Positions 33,563 to 42,343 of a stretch of 64,000 nt of DNA are shown here, piece after piece; the stretch's first letter is position 1; every line of letters starts with the position of its first letter. The notes under the pieces are model-generated. The model had not been told where the DNA came from. It saw only the letters and a list, made by a program, of their open reading frames with translations, and searched no databases. The translations under genes were made by a program, and so were the position numbers. This DNA is from Nitrospira moscoviensis (lineage in GTDB: Bacteria; Nitrospirota; Nitrospiria; Nitrospirales; Nitrospiraceae), in contig NZ_CP011801.1 in NCBI RefSeq assembly GCF_001273775.1, forward strand, positions 1,838,001 through 1,902,000, given 5' to 3'.

Positions 33563-34576
33563 ATGGCGACACGTCGGCTCAATCCGTCACAGATCATGCA
33601 ATTGGGGATGGGCTTCTGGGGATCCAAAACCCTCTTGAGCGCCATCGAGCTGGGTCTGTTCACCGAGCTGGCGAAGGGCCCGCTCGATGCGGAGCAGTTG
33701 CGGGCCCGCCTGGGGCTGCATCCGCGGAGCGCGCGGGATTTCTTCGACGCGCTGGTCGCGCTCGGCATGTTGAAGCGAACGGGCGCACGCTACGCCAACA
33801 CGCCCGAGACCGCCCGCTTTCTCGACCGCACCAAACCGACGTACGTCGGCGGCATGCTGGAAATGGCGAACGCCCGGCTCTACCGGTTTTGGGGCTCGCT
33901 TACCGAGGGGCTGAAAACCGGCAGGCCCCAAAACGAAGCCAAGACCGGCGAAGACTTCTTCGGCGCGCTCTACGCCGACCCCCGGCGGCTCGAAGGCTTT
34001 CTCAAAGCGATGACGGGTCTCAGCCTCGCGTCCGCGCAGGCGATCGCGAAGAAGTTTCCGTGGAAGCGCTACCGGACCTTCACGGATGTCGGCTGTGCGC
34101 AGGGCGGGGTGGCCGGCGAGATCGCCGCCGCCCATCGCCATCTCACGGGATACGGGATGGATTTGCCGGTGGTGCAGCCGGTGTTCGAGGCCTATGCCAT
34201 ATCCAAGAAACTCGCCGGGCGGCTGCGATTCCATCCGGGCGATTTTTTCAAAGAGCCGCTGCCGCAGACCGACGTGCTGATCATGGGCCACATCCTGCAC
34301 GATTGGAATCTCGAAGAGAAGACGATGCTGCTGCGCAAGGCCTATGACGCGCTGCCGCCCGGCGGCGCGTTGATCGTCCATGAATCGCTGATCGACGACG
34401 CGCGCAAGTCGAACGCGTTCGGGCTGCTCATGAGCCTCAACATGCTGATCGAAACCCACGGCGGGTTCGACTTCACCGGCGCGGACTGCCGCACATGGAT
34501 GAAAGACGCCGGGTTCCGCCGCACGAGCGTCGAACGGCTGGCCGGCCCGGACGGGATGGTGATCGGCTTCAAGTGA
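33563..34576 (+). CDS. SAM-dependent methyltransferase (acetylserotonin O-MT-like)
   Basis: 337 residues from ATG 33563 behind GAGGAGG. The N-terminal winged-helix dimerisation domain ([38 protein letters not shown]) is followed by a class I fold: motif [20 protein letters not shown], then [20 protein letters not shown] and DW with the catalytic-type His of O-methyltransferases. The family methylates small-molecule hydroxyls or amines; the substrate is unknown. Thirty bases separate it from the SoxC-like gene on the same strand. Confidence 0.88.
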   Translation: MATRRLNPSQIMQLGMGFWGSKTLLSAIELGLFTELAKGPLDAEQLRARLGLHPRSARDFFDALVALGMLKRTGARYANTPETARFLDRTKPTYVGGMLEMANARLYRFWGSLTEGLKTGRPQNEAKTGEDFFGALYADPRRLEGFLKAMTGLSLASAQAIAKKFPWKRYRTFTDVGCAQGGVAGEIAAAHRHLTGYGMDLPVVQPVFEAYAISKKLAGRLRFHPGDFFKEPLPQTDVLIMGHILHDWNLEEKTMLLRKAYDALPPGGALIVHESLIDDARKSNAFGLLMSLNMLIETHGGFDFTGADCRTWMKDAGFRRTSVERLAGPDGMVIGFK

Positions 34577-34606
34577 TCCCGCCCGCCGTCCGGGAAAGGA
34601 GGCCCG

Positions 34607-35857
34607 ATGAGCGAAGAGACGCCGGGGCGCGTGGACGAACCGGGTCCGACGGCCGATGTGCCGTCCTGGGATCGGCGCCGGTTCCTGGCCGGGAGCGCCT
34701 CGCTCATGGCGGCGGCGCTGATCGGTGCGGCCGACACTTCCGAGATCGAGCGGACCCCCGATCCCATGCGCGCGCCGGGAGCGGGGGCCAGGCCCTACGG
34801 CGAGCGGTCCCCGTTTGACACCGCGGCGCGATCCGGCGGCGGCTCCCTTTCGCTCACGCCGCTTCAGGACCTGCACGGGATCATCACGCCCTCCTCGCTG
34901 CACTTCGAGCGGCATCATAACGGCGTGCCGGCGATCGATCCGTCCCGCCATCGCCTGCTCATTCACGGTCTGGTCGATCGGCCGTTGGTCTTTACGGTCG
35001 AGGAGCTCATGCGGTTCCCGCCGGTCTCGCGCCTGGCTTTCATTGAATGCTCCGGCAACACTGCCCAAGCCTGGGGGGAGGAGCGGAACGCCACAGTGCA
35101 GGAGACGCACGGCCTGACGAGCACCAGCGAATGGACCGGCGTCAAGCTCTCCCTGCTGCTTGACGCCGTCGGCATGCAGCGCGGCGCAACCTGGATGCTG
35201 GCCGAGGGGAGCGACGCCGCCGCGCTGGCCCGCAGCGTGCCGCTCACCGACGAGATCCTGCGCGACGCGCTGGTGTGCTACGGCCAGAACGGCGAGGCGC
35301 TGCGGCCCGAACAGGGGTATCCGCTGCGGTTGCTCCTGCCCGGCTGCGAAGGCAACATCAACGTCAAATGGCTGCGCCGGCTCAAGGTGGGAGCGGCGCC
35401 ATTCATGACGCGTTGGGAGACGGCTAAGTACACCGACCTCATGCCGGACGGCACCGCCTACCAGTTCAGTTTGGTCATGGAAGCCAAGTCGGTGATCACC
35501 AGACCATCCGGAGGGCAGCGGATTCACCGGGGCGTTCAGCTCATTCAAGGGCTGGCGTGGAGCGGGCGTGGGGCGATCACCCAGGTCGAGGTCAGTGTGG
35601 ACGGAGGGCGCACGTGGCGTACGGCGGCGCTGCAGGAGCCGATCCTTCCGAAGTGCCACACCCGCTTTCATTGGCCGTGGCGCTGGGACGGCCGCGAGGC
35701 GATCCTTGAAAGCCGCTGCGTCGATGAGACGGGCTATCGACAACCGACTCGGCGCGCGCTGCTCGCCGTACGAGGCAGCGAGTCCCGCTACCATTTCAAC
35801 GGCATTCAGGGCTGGAAGATAGAACGGGACGGCACGGTGCGGAACATCCATGCCTAA
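34607..35857 (+). CDS. soxC: SoxC-like sulfite/sulfane dehydrogenase molybdopterin subunit
   Basis: 416 residues. Tat signal: DRRRFLAGSASLMAAALIGA. The oxidoreductase molybdopterin domain has the Mo-ligand Cys in AFIECSGNTAQAWG, followed by LLPGCEGNINVKWLRRLK and a C-terminal dimerisation domain (QVEVSVDGGRTWRTAAL). SoxC with SoxD oxidises sulfane sulfur in the Sox system; closely related SorA oxidises sulfite. No soxAXYZB is in the window, so a stand-alone sulfite or sulfur dehydrogenase is likely. It overlaps the cytochrome gene by 8 bases. The enzyme is folded in the cytoplasm and exported by Tat. Confidence 0.88.
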   Translation: MSEETPGRVDEPGPTADVPSWDRRRFLAGSASLMAAALIGAADTSEIERTPDPMRAPGAGARPYGERSPFDTAARSGGGSLSLTPLQDLHGIITPSSLHFERHHNGVPAIDPSRHRLLIHGLVDRPLVFTVEELMRFPPVSRLAFIECSGNTAQAWGEERNATVQETHGLTSTSEWTGVKLSLLLDAVGMQRGATWMLAEGSDAAALARSVPLTDEILRDALVCYGQNGEALRPEQGYPLRLLLPGCEGNINVKWLRRLKVGAAPFMTRWETAKYTDLMPDGTAYQFSLVMEAKSVITRPSGGQRIHRGVQLIQGLAWSGRGAITQVEVSVDGGRTWRTAALQEPILPKCHTRFHWPWRWDGREAILESRCVDETGYRQPTRRALLAVRGSESRYHFNGIQGWKIERDGTVRNIHA

Positions 35858-36398
35858 ATCGCTGATTGCGAGAGCGGCCATGGTGCTGATCGTGGTCGCG
35901 CCATCGTCCGCGTTACAGGCCCACATGGACGGCGCCGGCCTTGGCCGGCCCGCGACGGAGGCCGAGATCCGAGCGTGGAATATCGACGTGAGTCCCGACG
36001 GAGCCGGCTTGCCGCCGGGACAGGGCGGCGTACAGCAGGGCCGGCAGGTCTATGCGGCGAAGTGCGCCCGGTGCCACGGGCCGACCGGCACGGAAGGGCC
36101 GTACGATGTCCTGGTCGGCGGGCAGGGGAGTCTCCGCACGTCCAAGCCGGTGAAGACCATCGGCAGTTACTGGCCCTATGCCACGACGCTGTACGATTAT
36201 CTCCGTCGCGCCATGCCGCTCGACGCGCCGCAGTCGCTCGCGCCCGACGAAATTTATGCCCTGGTTGCGTGGCTGCTCCATCGGAACGGCATCGTTCCCG
36301 AGGAGGCCGTGATGAACGAACGGACCCTGCCCGCCGTGCCGATGCCGAACCGGCAAGGGTTCGTCCCAGACCCGCGCCCGGACATCGCTCCTCCATAA
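35850..36398 (+). CDS. soxD: SoxD-like cytochrome c subunit
   Basis: 182 residues with signal peptide (RAAMVLIVVAPSSALQA) and one heme-binding CARCH motif near residue 73. The N-terminal EAEIRAWNIDVSPDGAGLPP with a later YWPYATTLYDYLRRAMPL is typical of SoxD. The candidate axial Met is in RRAMPLDAP. Periplasmic electron acceptor for the upstream molybdoenzyme; the 8-base overlap implies translational coupling. Family SoxD is usually longer with two hemes; this single-heme form is closer to short variants. Confidence 0.88.
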   Translation: MPKSLIARAAMVLIVVAPSSALQAHMDGAGLGRPATEAEIRAWNIDVSPDGAGLPPGQGGVQQGRQVYAAKCARCHGPTGTEGPYDVLVGGQGSLRTSKPVKTIGSYWPYATTLYDYLRRAMPLDAPQSLAPDEIYALVAWLLHRNGIVPEEAVMNERTLPAVPMPNRQGFVPDPRPDIAPP

Positions 36399-36456
36399 TA
36401 GGGCACTTCCACACGATCGAGCCGACGACAGAACCATTCACCGACAGGAGGCCATG

Positions 36457-36882
36457 ATGAAACGCAAAGGGTCCGCAGTCTGGCAGGGCGACTTGAAGAC
36501 CGGCAAAGGGACCGTCTCAACCGACAGCGGCGTACTCTCGCAGACGCAGTACTCGTTCAGCACCCGCTTCGAAAACGGCGCCGGGACCAACCCGGAAGAA
36601 TTGATCGCCGCCGCCCATGCCGGCTGCTTCACGATGGCGTTGTCCGGCCAGTTGGGGAACGCCGGATTGGTGCCGGACAAATTGGAGACGACCGCGACGG
36701 TGACGTTCGACAAGGTCGACGCCGGGTGGACGGTGACGAACATCCATCTGGACGTGACCGGCAAAGTCCCGAAAGCCGACCAGGCCGCCTGGGACAAGGC
36801 CACGCAGGGAGCCAAGACCGGCTGTCCGATCTCGCGGCTGCTCAACACGAACATCACCATGGACGCCAAGTTGGAGCGCTAG
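36457..36882 (+). CDS. osmC: OsmC-family peroxiredoxin-like protein
   Basis: 141 residues. The OsmC pattern is TNPEELIAAAHAGCFTMALS with the peroxidatic Cys, and the resolving Cys in AKTGCPISRLL. The N-terminal beta motif KRKGSAVWQGDLKTGKGTVS also matches. It reduces organic hydroperoxides via a dithiol mechanism in the cytoplasm. AGGAGG lies 5 bases before ATG 36457; the ATG at 36454 is too close. It follows the SoxCD-like pair and overlaps the HAD gene start by one base. Confidence 0.93.
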   Translation: MKRKGSAVWQGDLKTGKGTVSTDSGVLSQTQYSFSTRFENGAGTNPEELIAAAHAGCFTMALSGQLGNAGLVPDKLETTATVTFDKVDAGWTVTNIHLDVTGKVPKADQAAWDKATQGAKTGCPISRLLNTNITMDAKLER

Positions 36883-37577
36883 TGACTGCGCCGCCCCGGT
36901 CCGCTCCCGAGCCGTTGGCCTTTCTCTTCGATCTGGACGGCACGCTCGTGGACAGCGTCTATCAGCATGTGCTGGCCTGGCGCGAGGCCACGCAGGCCGC
37001 CGGCATCGAGCTGCCGGTCTGGCGCATTCACCGGCAGATCGGCATGAGCGGCGGGTTGATGCTGCATGCGTTGCTGCGCGAAACCGGCCGGCCGGTGTCG
37101 CCGGAGGAGGCGGAGCAGATCCAGCGGGTGCACCGGGAGGCCTATGCAAAGCAGGCTCCGTCGCTGCGCGTCCTGCCGGGCACGCATGAGCTGCTCGACA
37201 CCTTGGCCGCCCACCGCGTACCGCATGCGGTCGCCACCAGCGGCCGGATGGAGAACGCCAGGCACGCGCTCAAGCTCCTGGGGCTCCGCGACGACGTGCC
37301 GGTCGTCACCCGGGACGACGTACGCTTCGCGAAGCCCGATCCCGATCTGTTTCTCGCGGCCGGGGAGCGGCTCAAGGTGCCGATGAACCGCTGCGTCATC
37401 GTCGGCGACAGCGTCTGGGATCTGCTCGCCGCGCGCCGGGCCTTCGCCTTGTCCGTCGGTCTGCTCTCCGGCGGCTACGGACAAGACGAGTTGGAGCGGG
37501 CCGGCGCCTATCGCGTGTACCAGGATCCGGCGGATTTGCTGCGCCATCTCGATGAAGTCGGGGTGCGGTTGGGATAG
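36882..37577 (+). CDS. HAD-superfamily phosphatase (subfamily IA)
   Basis: 231 residues from GTG 36882, which overlaps the osmC stop (TAGTG). HAD motifs: I FLFDLDGTLVDS, II AVATSGRMENARHALKL, III/IV KPDPDLFLAAGERL and VIVGDSVWDLLAARRA. A helical cap lies after motif I. Members hydrolyse small phosphomonoesters such as phosphoglycolate or sugar phosphates; the substrate is not defined. Tight coupling with osmC on one side and an SDR 3 bases downstream suggests one transcript. Confidence 0.88.
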   Translation: MTAPPRSAPEPLAFLFDLDGTLVDSVYQHVLAWREATQAAGIELPVWRIHRQIGMSGGLMLHALLRETGRPVSPEEAEQIQRVHREAYAKQAPSLRVLPGTHELLDTLAAHRVPHAVATSGRMENARHALKLLGLRDDVPVVTRDDVRFAKPDPDLFLAAGERLKVPMNRCVIVGDSVWDLLAARRAFALSVGLLSGGYGQDELERAGAYRVYQDPADLLRHLDEVGVRLG

Positions 37578-37580
37578 CGA

Positions 37581-38360
37581 ATGACAGAGAGACCGGGTCC
37601 TGTCGCCCCATCCGCCTATTCGTCCTCGGTCATGGGAAATATGCAGCGGCTACGCGACAAGGTCGCCATCGTGACGGGCAGCAGCAGCGGCATCGGCAAG
37701 GCGATCGCGCTGCGCTTCGGCGCGGAGGGAGCGAAGGTCGTCGCGACCGCGAGGCGCTTGACGCTCTGCGAAGAGACGGTGCGGCAGATCCGGCAGCGGG
37801 GCGGAGAAGCCTGGGCGGTGCAGACCGATGTGGCCGATGAGCGGCAGGTCGATCGGCTGATCGCGGAGACGGTGAACCGATACGGCCGGCTCGACGTGCT
37901 CGTGAACAATGCGGGCGTCGGAGGAGGTGGACGGCTGGCCGAGACGACGACGGAGGCCTTCGATGACGTGATCAACGTGAACTTGCGGGGCACCTTCTTC
38001 TGCTGCCGAGCCGGGTTTCAGCAGATGAAACGCCAGGGCGGCGGCGTGATCATCAACATGTCGAGCGTCGCAGGGGTGCAGGCCTGGGCCGGCACCGGAA
38101 CGTACAGCGCATCCAAGCACGGCATCATGGCCCTCACCAAATCGCTCGCCGACGAAGGCCGGCCGTATCACATTAAAGTGAGCGCGATCTGTCCCGGCGC
38201 GGTCGCGGACGAGCTGGTCGACGCCTCTCCGGCGGAGATCGCGCGCAGTGAAAAGATCGATCCGTTCGATGTCGCCGAAACCGCCGTCTATCTGACGACC
38301 CTCGGGAAGTACGCCGTGGTGCACCAGATCGTCATCGACCGTTTGGGGGCCGACTGGTAA
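37581..38360 (+). CDS. Short-chain dehydrogenase/reductase
   Basis: 259 residues or shorter. Rossmann start: VAIVTGSSSGIGKAIALRFG; NNAG motif LDVLVNNAGVGG; catalytic Ser in INMSSVAGV and Tyr-Lys in YSASKHGIMAL. NAD(P)-dependent oxidoreductase of unknown substrate in the cytoplasm. Starts at 37581, 37632 and 37641 are all possible; the region before MQRLRDKVAIV looks non-conserved, so 37632 or 37641 may be correct. It lies between the HAD phosphatase and GH65 gene on the same strand. Confidence 0.88.
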   Translation: MTERPGPVAPSAYSSSVMGNMQRLRDKVAIVTGSSSGIGKAIALRFGAEGAKVVATARRLTLCEETVRQIRQRGGEAWAVQTDVADERQVDRLIAETVNRYGRLDVLVNNAGVGGGGRLAETTTEAFDDVINVNLRGTFFCCRAGFQQMKRQGGGVIINMSSVAGVQAWAGTGTYSASKHGIMALTKSLADEGRPYHIKVSAICPGAVADELVDASPAEIARSEKIDPFDVAETAVYLTTLGKYAVVHQIVIDRLGADW

Positions 38361-38393
38361 CACGTTGCCGCACAGCAGACCGCGTCGAGATCC

Positions 38394-40802
38394 ATGATTC
38401 ACCATCCCAGGCGCCAACCGCCGCTGCACATCTATCCCCCACACGAATGGGCTCTCGTGGAACGCGAGTTCATGCCGGAGTTCGTGAGCCAGGGCGAGAC
38501 CATCTTCGCCCTCGGCAACGGCTATCTGGGGATGCGCGGGTGCTTCGAGGAAGGGGGGCCCATCGGGCAAAACGGCACGTTCATCAATGGGTTTTACGAA
38601 TCCTGGCCGATCGTCTATCCGGAAGCGGCCTATGGCCTGGCATCGACCGGCCAGACGATCGTGGACGTGACCGACACGAAAATCATCAAGCTGTACGTGG
38701 ACGACGAGGTGTTCTGGCTGCCGCACGCCCGCCTGCTGCATTTCGAGCGGCGGCTCGACATGCAGGCGGGCACGCTGGATCGCGAGGTGGTCTGGGAAAC
38801 GCCGTCCGGCAAGCATGTGTCCATCAAGTCGCGCCGGCTGGTGTCGATGGCGCACCGGCACATCGCGGCCATGTCGTTTCAGGTCACGCTGCTCAACGCG
38901 GACGCGCCCATCGTTCTGTCGTCGGAAATGATCGCCAACGGGCCGTCGCCCCGCACCAACGGGACCGATCCGCGGCAGGGTAAGGTGTTTTCGGGCAAAG
39001 TCCTGCACGCCGAACAACGCGTGGTGAGGGACCACCGGATGGTCCTCTGCCACACCACCGCCAAGAGCCGCATGATCCTCGCCTGCGGCGTCGATCATCG
39101 CCTGGACGGCGGAGAGATCCTTTCGTGGCGCACGGAGGCGGCGGAGGACGTGGGCCGCTCGGTGCTGAACGTCGAGGCGCGCCAAGGCAAGCCTGTGACC
39201 CTCTACAAGTACATCGCCTATCAGACCAGCCGGACCGCGCCGCCGGAAGAAATGTGCGCGCGCGCCGAGCGCACGTTGGACCGCGCGGTGCGCATGGAGT
39301 TCGGCACGCTGCTCGACGAGCAGCGGCGGTTTCTCGACGCGTTCTGGGCCGGCAGCGACATCGAAGTCGCGCTCCGTTCGGTCCCCGGGTGCCCTTCGCC
39401 GACGGCGATGCAGCAGGCGATCCGCTTCAATCTCTTCCATGTCATGCAGGCCTCCGCCCGCGCGGAGCAGAACGGCATCCCGGCCAAAGGGCTCACGGGA
39501 CAGGCGTACGAAGGCCATTATTTTTGGGACACGGAAATCTATGTCCTGCCGTTCCTGCTCTACACCGCGCCCCAGGTCGCCAAGCACGTGCTCCGCTTCC
39601 GCTACAGCCTGTTGGACATGGCTCGGAAGCGGGCCCGGGAGCTCAATCAGAAGGGCGCGATGTTTCCCTGGCGCACGATCAACGGCGAGGAGGCGTCCGC
39701 CTATTTCCTGGCGGGCACCGCGCAGTATCACATCAACGCCGACATCATCTATGCGCTCAAGAAGTACGTCGAGATTGCGGACGACGTCGAATTTCTCTTC
39801 GACGAAGGCGCGGAGATGCTGATCGAGACCGCTCGGTTGTGGCAGTCCCTGGGCTTCTATTCGCCGGACGGCCGCTTTTGCCTGCACGGCGTCACGGGGC
39901 CCGACGAGTACAACGTGCTCGTGGACAACAACGCCTACACCAGTCTCATGGCCCGCGAGAACCTGCGCTATGCGGCGGCCTGCGTCGAGCGGCTGCGCGG
40001 GGAGCGCCCGGATCGCTTCGAACGGGTCGTCCACAAGACCGGCCTCCGGTGGTCCGAAGTGTCGGAGTGGAGCCGGGCGGCGGACCGGATGTACGTGCCG
40101 TACGACCAGACGCGCGACATCACGGCGCAGGACAGCCACTTCCTGGAGCAGGAGCGCTGGGATTTCGAGCATGTGCCGCCGGACAAGTACCCGCTGCTGC
40201 TCTTCTTCCATCCGCTGACCATCTATCGGTATCAGGTCATCAAGCAGGCCGACGTCGTGCTGGCCATGCTGCTCCTGCCGCACGAGTTTCCGCCCGACCT
40301 CAAGCGGCGGAACTTCGACTACTACGATCCGCTGACGACCGGCGATTCGTCGCTCTCTCCCTGCATTCAAAGCATCCTCGCGGCGGAGATCGGCGATCTC
40401 GACAAAGCGATCGACTACGCCTGCGTGGCCACGCTCATCGATTTGGGGGACGTCGGCGGCAACGTCAAAGACGGCTGCCACATTGCCGCCATGGGCGGCG
40501 TCTGGATGCTCTATGTCTATGGGTTCGCCGGTCTCCGCGACTACGGCGGGCGGCTGCGGTTTGCTCCCCGCATGCCCGCGAGCCTGGAGAAACTCCGCTT
40601 TCGCCTGATCGTCGGCGACCGGCTCTTGGAGGTGGAGATGGAGCCGGCCGTCTCGACCTATCATCTGTGCCGCGGCCGGAACCTCCTCCTGTGGCATGAG
40701 GACAAGGAAGTCCGGCTGTCGCCCCAGACCCCCTCGGTGACCATGCCCAATACGTTTCGCTGGACGGCGGAGCCTCCCTCCGCCGAAGAGGCGGCCGCAT
40801 GA
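38394..40802 (+). CDS. GH65 glycoside phosphorylase (maltose/kojibiose/trehalose type)
   Basis: 802 residues. GH65 features: N-terminal beta-sandwich (FALGNGYLGMRGCFEEGGPI, GTFINGFYESWPIVYPEA), a (alpha/alpha)6 barrel with GHYFWDTEIYVLPFLLY, and the general acid Glu505 in HGVTGPDEYNVLVDNNAYTS. Phosphate-binding HxxxHGG-type residues appear in the late barrel (KDGCHIAAMGGVWML). It splits an alpha-glucosidic disaccharide with phosphate, giving glucose and beta-glucose 1-phosphate. The specificity loop cannot be assigned by eye. The downstream phosphoglucomutase overlaps by 4 bases, confirming the pathway. Confidence 0.93.
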   Translation: MIHHPRRQPPLHIYPPHEWALVEREFMPEFVSQGETIFALGNGYLGMRGCFEEGGPIGQNGTFINGFYESWPIVYPEAAYGLASTGQTIVDVTDTKIIKLYVDDEVFWLPHARLLHFERRLDMQAGTLDREVVWETPSGKHVSIKSRRLVSMAHRHIAAMSFQVTLLNADAPIVLSSEMIANGPSPRTNGTDPRQGKVFSGKVLHAEQRVVRDHRMVLCHTTAKSRMILACGVDHRLDGGEILSWRTEAAEDVGRSVLNVEARQGKPVTLYKYIAYQTSRTAPPEEMCARAERTLDRAVRMEFGTLLDEQRRFLDAFWAGSDIEVALRSVPGCPSPTAMQQAIRFNLFHVMQASARAEQNGIPAKGLTGQAYEGHYFWDTEIYVLPFLLYTAPQVAKHVLRFRYSLLDMARKRARELNQKGAMFPWRTINGEEASAYFLAGTAQYHINADIIYALKKYVEIADDVEFLFDEGAEMLIETARLWQSLGFYSPDGRFCLHGVTGPDEYNVLVDNNAYTSLMARENLRYAAACVERLRGERPDRFERVVHKTGLRWSEVSEWSRAADRMYVPYDQTRDITAQDSHFLEQERWDFEHVPPDKYPLLLFFHPLTIYRYQVIKQADVVLAMLLLPHEFPPDLKRRNFDYYDPLTTGDSSLSPCIQSILAAEIGDLDKAIDYACVATLIDLGDVGGNVKDGCHIAAMGGVWMLYVYGFAGLRDYGGRLRFAPRMPASLEKLRFRLIVGDRLLEVEMEPAVSTYHLCRGRNLLLWHEDKEVRLSPQTPSVTMPNTFRWTAEPPSAEEAAA

Positions 40803-41557
40803 CCGGAGCGGCGGAGTGGAGCCGGTTCACGGCGGCGCTCTTCGACATGGACGGCGTGCTGACGCGCACCGCGTGCCTACACGCCCAGGCATGGAAGTGG
40901 CTGTTCGACGACTTCTTGCGGAGGCGGGCGGGCGCGGCGGCCTTCCGGCCGTTCGACGAGCAGGACGACTATCGGCGGTACGTCGACGGCCGGCTGCGGG
41001 AGGACGGCGTGCGGGCGTTCCTGGCTTCACGCGGCGTGGTGCTGCCGGCCGGCGGCGCCGGCGACCCGCCGGACGCGGAGACCGTCGCCGGCCTCGCGGC
41101 GCGCAAAGAAACATATTTTTCGGCGCTGCTCGATGAGCGGGGCGTCGCGGTGTACGACGACGGTGTGGCCTTTCTGCGGGCGGTGCGGGCGGCGGGCTTG
41201 CGGACGGCGGTGGTGTCCGCGAGCCGCCATTGCAAAGCCGTGCTCGCGTCGGTGGGGCTGTTGGCGGAGCTCGACGCCGTGGTCGACGGAGAGGACAGCC
41301 GCCGCTTGCGACTGCCGGGAAAACCCGATCCCGCCTCCTTCCTGGAAGCGGCGAGGCGGTTGGCCGTGCCGCCTGCCGACGGTATCGTGCTCGAAGACGC
41401 GCTGGCCGGCGTGGAGGCCGGCCAGCGCGGCGGGTTCGGTCTCGTGATCGGCGTAGACCGATCCGGCCATGCCTCGGCGCTGCGCGCGCATGGCGCCCAC
41501 CTCGTCGTGTCCGATCTGCGGCGCCTGTTGCCCGCCGCAGCATCGCCCGCCGCATGA
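40799..41557 (+). CDS. pgmB: Beta-phosphoglucomutase family HAD protein
   Basis: 252 residues, ATGA overlap with GH65. Motif I AALFDMDGVLTRTACLHAQA holds the nucleophile Asp and acid/base Asp; a helical cap with FDEQDDYRRYVDGRLREDGV is typical of the trehalose/kojibiose-linked group. Motif II is TAVVSASRHCKAVL; motifs III and IV are LPGKPDPASFLEAARRL and VLEDALAGVEAGQ. It converts beta-glucose 1-phosphate to glucose 6-phosphate. Coupling with GH65 gives a two-enzyme disaccharide phosphorolysis unit feeding G6P, the substrate of the Zwf at 25199-26665. Confidence 0.92.
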   Translation: MTGAAEWSRFTAALFDMDGVLTRTACLHAQAWKWLFDDFLRRRAGAAAFRPFDEQDDYRRYVDGRLREDGVRAFLASRGVVLPAGGAGDPPDAETVAGLAARKETYFSALLDERGVAVYDDGVAFLRAVRAAGLRTAVVSASRHCKAVLASVGLLAELDAVVDGEDSRRLRLPGKPDPASFLEAARRLAVPPADGIVLEDALAGVEAGQRGGFGLVIGVDRSGHASALRAHGAHLVVSDLRRLLPAAASPAA

Positions 41558-41572
41558 TCGGCGCGCGAGGGG

Positions 41573-42286
41573 CTAGCCCCACTCGCCCGACCGGCTCGTC
41601 ATGAACGCTGCGTCGCCGACCTCCGCCGATTCGAGCATCGGCTCCGGTTCCAGGTCCGGTTCAGGGAGCTTCCGCAAGAGCGCCAGCAAGCCGACACAGA
41701 GGAGGGAGCCGTAGAACGCCGCCGCCATGTCGCGCTGCGGGTCCCAGATGTCCCCTTGATGGCCGACCAATGCCCGTTCTAAATCGGGATGGGCGATTTG
41801 CCCGGCCCAGGCTTCGATCATTTCCCAGAACGCGCTGAAGCCGAGGATCGTGATGACGACGAGATAGGGGAGCAGCCACCCCTTCACGCCGCACCGGCGG
41901 CGGAACAGTTCGGCGAGCGGCAGGGTCAGAAAAAAGCCGAAGCTGAAGTGGACGATCCGGTCGAAGTGATTGCGGTGAAAATCGAACCATTGGTCCAGCC
42001 AGAAGCCCAGCGGAACCTTGGGATAGGTATAATGAGCGGCGACGGTATGGAGAGTGAGCCACGCCGTAATCATCACGTAGGAGGCGTTGGACAGCGGCAT
42101 CCGGCGGCGGGTGCCGATGAGCACGGCGACGAACAGGACCGGCAGGATGTTCATGGTCCACCAGACTTTGTGGTCCAGCGGGTGCCACGCCATGATGGCA
42201 AACCAGGCCGCATACCATGCCAACAGCAGCGCCGGCATGACGCCGGCTTCGGACACCCGCTCGTCGTTGTACGACCGCATACGCAC
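41573..42286 (-). CDS. DUF2238 (YjdF-like) membrane protein
   Basis: 237 residues from GTG 42286, placed 5 bases after AAAGGAGGT; an ATG two codons on (42280) is the alternative. About six to seven helices are visible (ALLLAWYAAWFAIMAWHPLD, MNILPVLFVAVLIGTRRR, IVHFSFGFFLTLPLAELF, YLVVITILGFSAFWEMIEAW, AFYGSLLCVGLLALLRKL). The DUF2238 signature YPKVPLGFWLDQWFDFHRNH FDR is present, written here in two parts. The sequence DIWDPQRDMAAA is also conserved in the family. Function unknown. It is divergent from the cardiolipin-synthase-like gene with only 57 bases between starts. Confidence 0.88.
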   Translation of the reverse strand: MRMRSYNDERVSEAGVMPALLLAWYAAWFAIMAWHPLDHKVWWTMNILPVLFVAVLIGTRRRMPLSNASYVMITAWLTLHTVAAHYTYPKVPLGFWLDQWFDFHRNHFDRIVHFSFGFFLTLPLAELFRRRCGVKGWLLPYLVVITILGFSAFWEMIEAWAGQIAHPDLERALVGHQGDIWDPQRDMAAAFYGSLLCVGLLALLRKLPEPDLEPEPMLESAEVGDAAFMTSRSGEWG

Positions 42287-42343
42287 GCTGTACCTCCTTT
42301 GTGGGTGATGCCGCCGAACGAAAAAAGCGCAACACCATACCAC

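Noticed and set aside
33587..35926. A 779-codon minus-strand open frame opposite the methyltransferase and SoxC-like genes
   Set aside because: Antisense shadow; no signal, motif or ribosome site.
37650..40697. A 1015-codon minus-strand open frame opposite the SDR and GH65 genes
   Set aside because: Antisense shadow of real genes with complete catalytic motifs on the plus strand.
41789..42343. N-terminal extension of the PLD-type protein through the DUF2238 gene
   Set aside because: It is antisense to DUF2238; the extra residues are low-complexity and charged without a domain.
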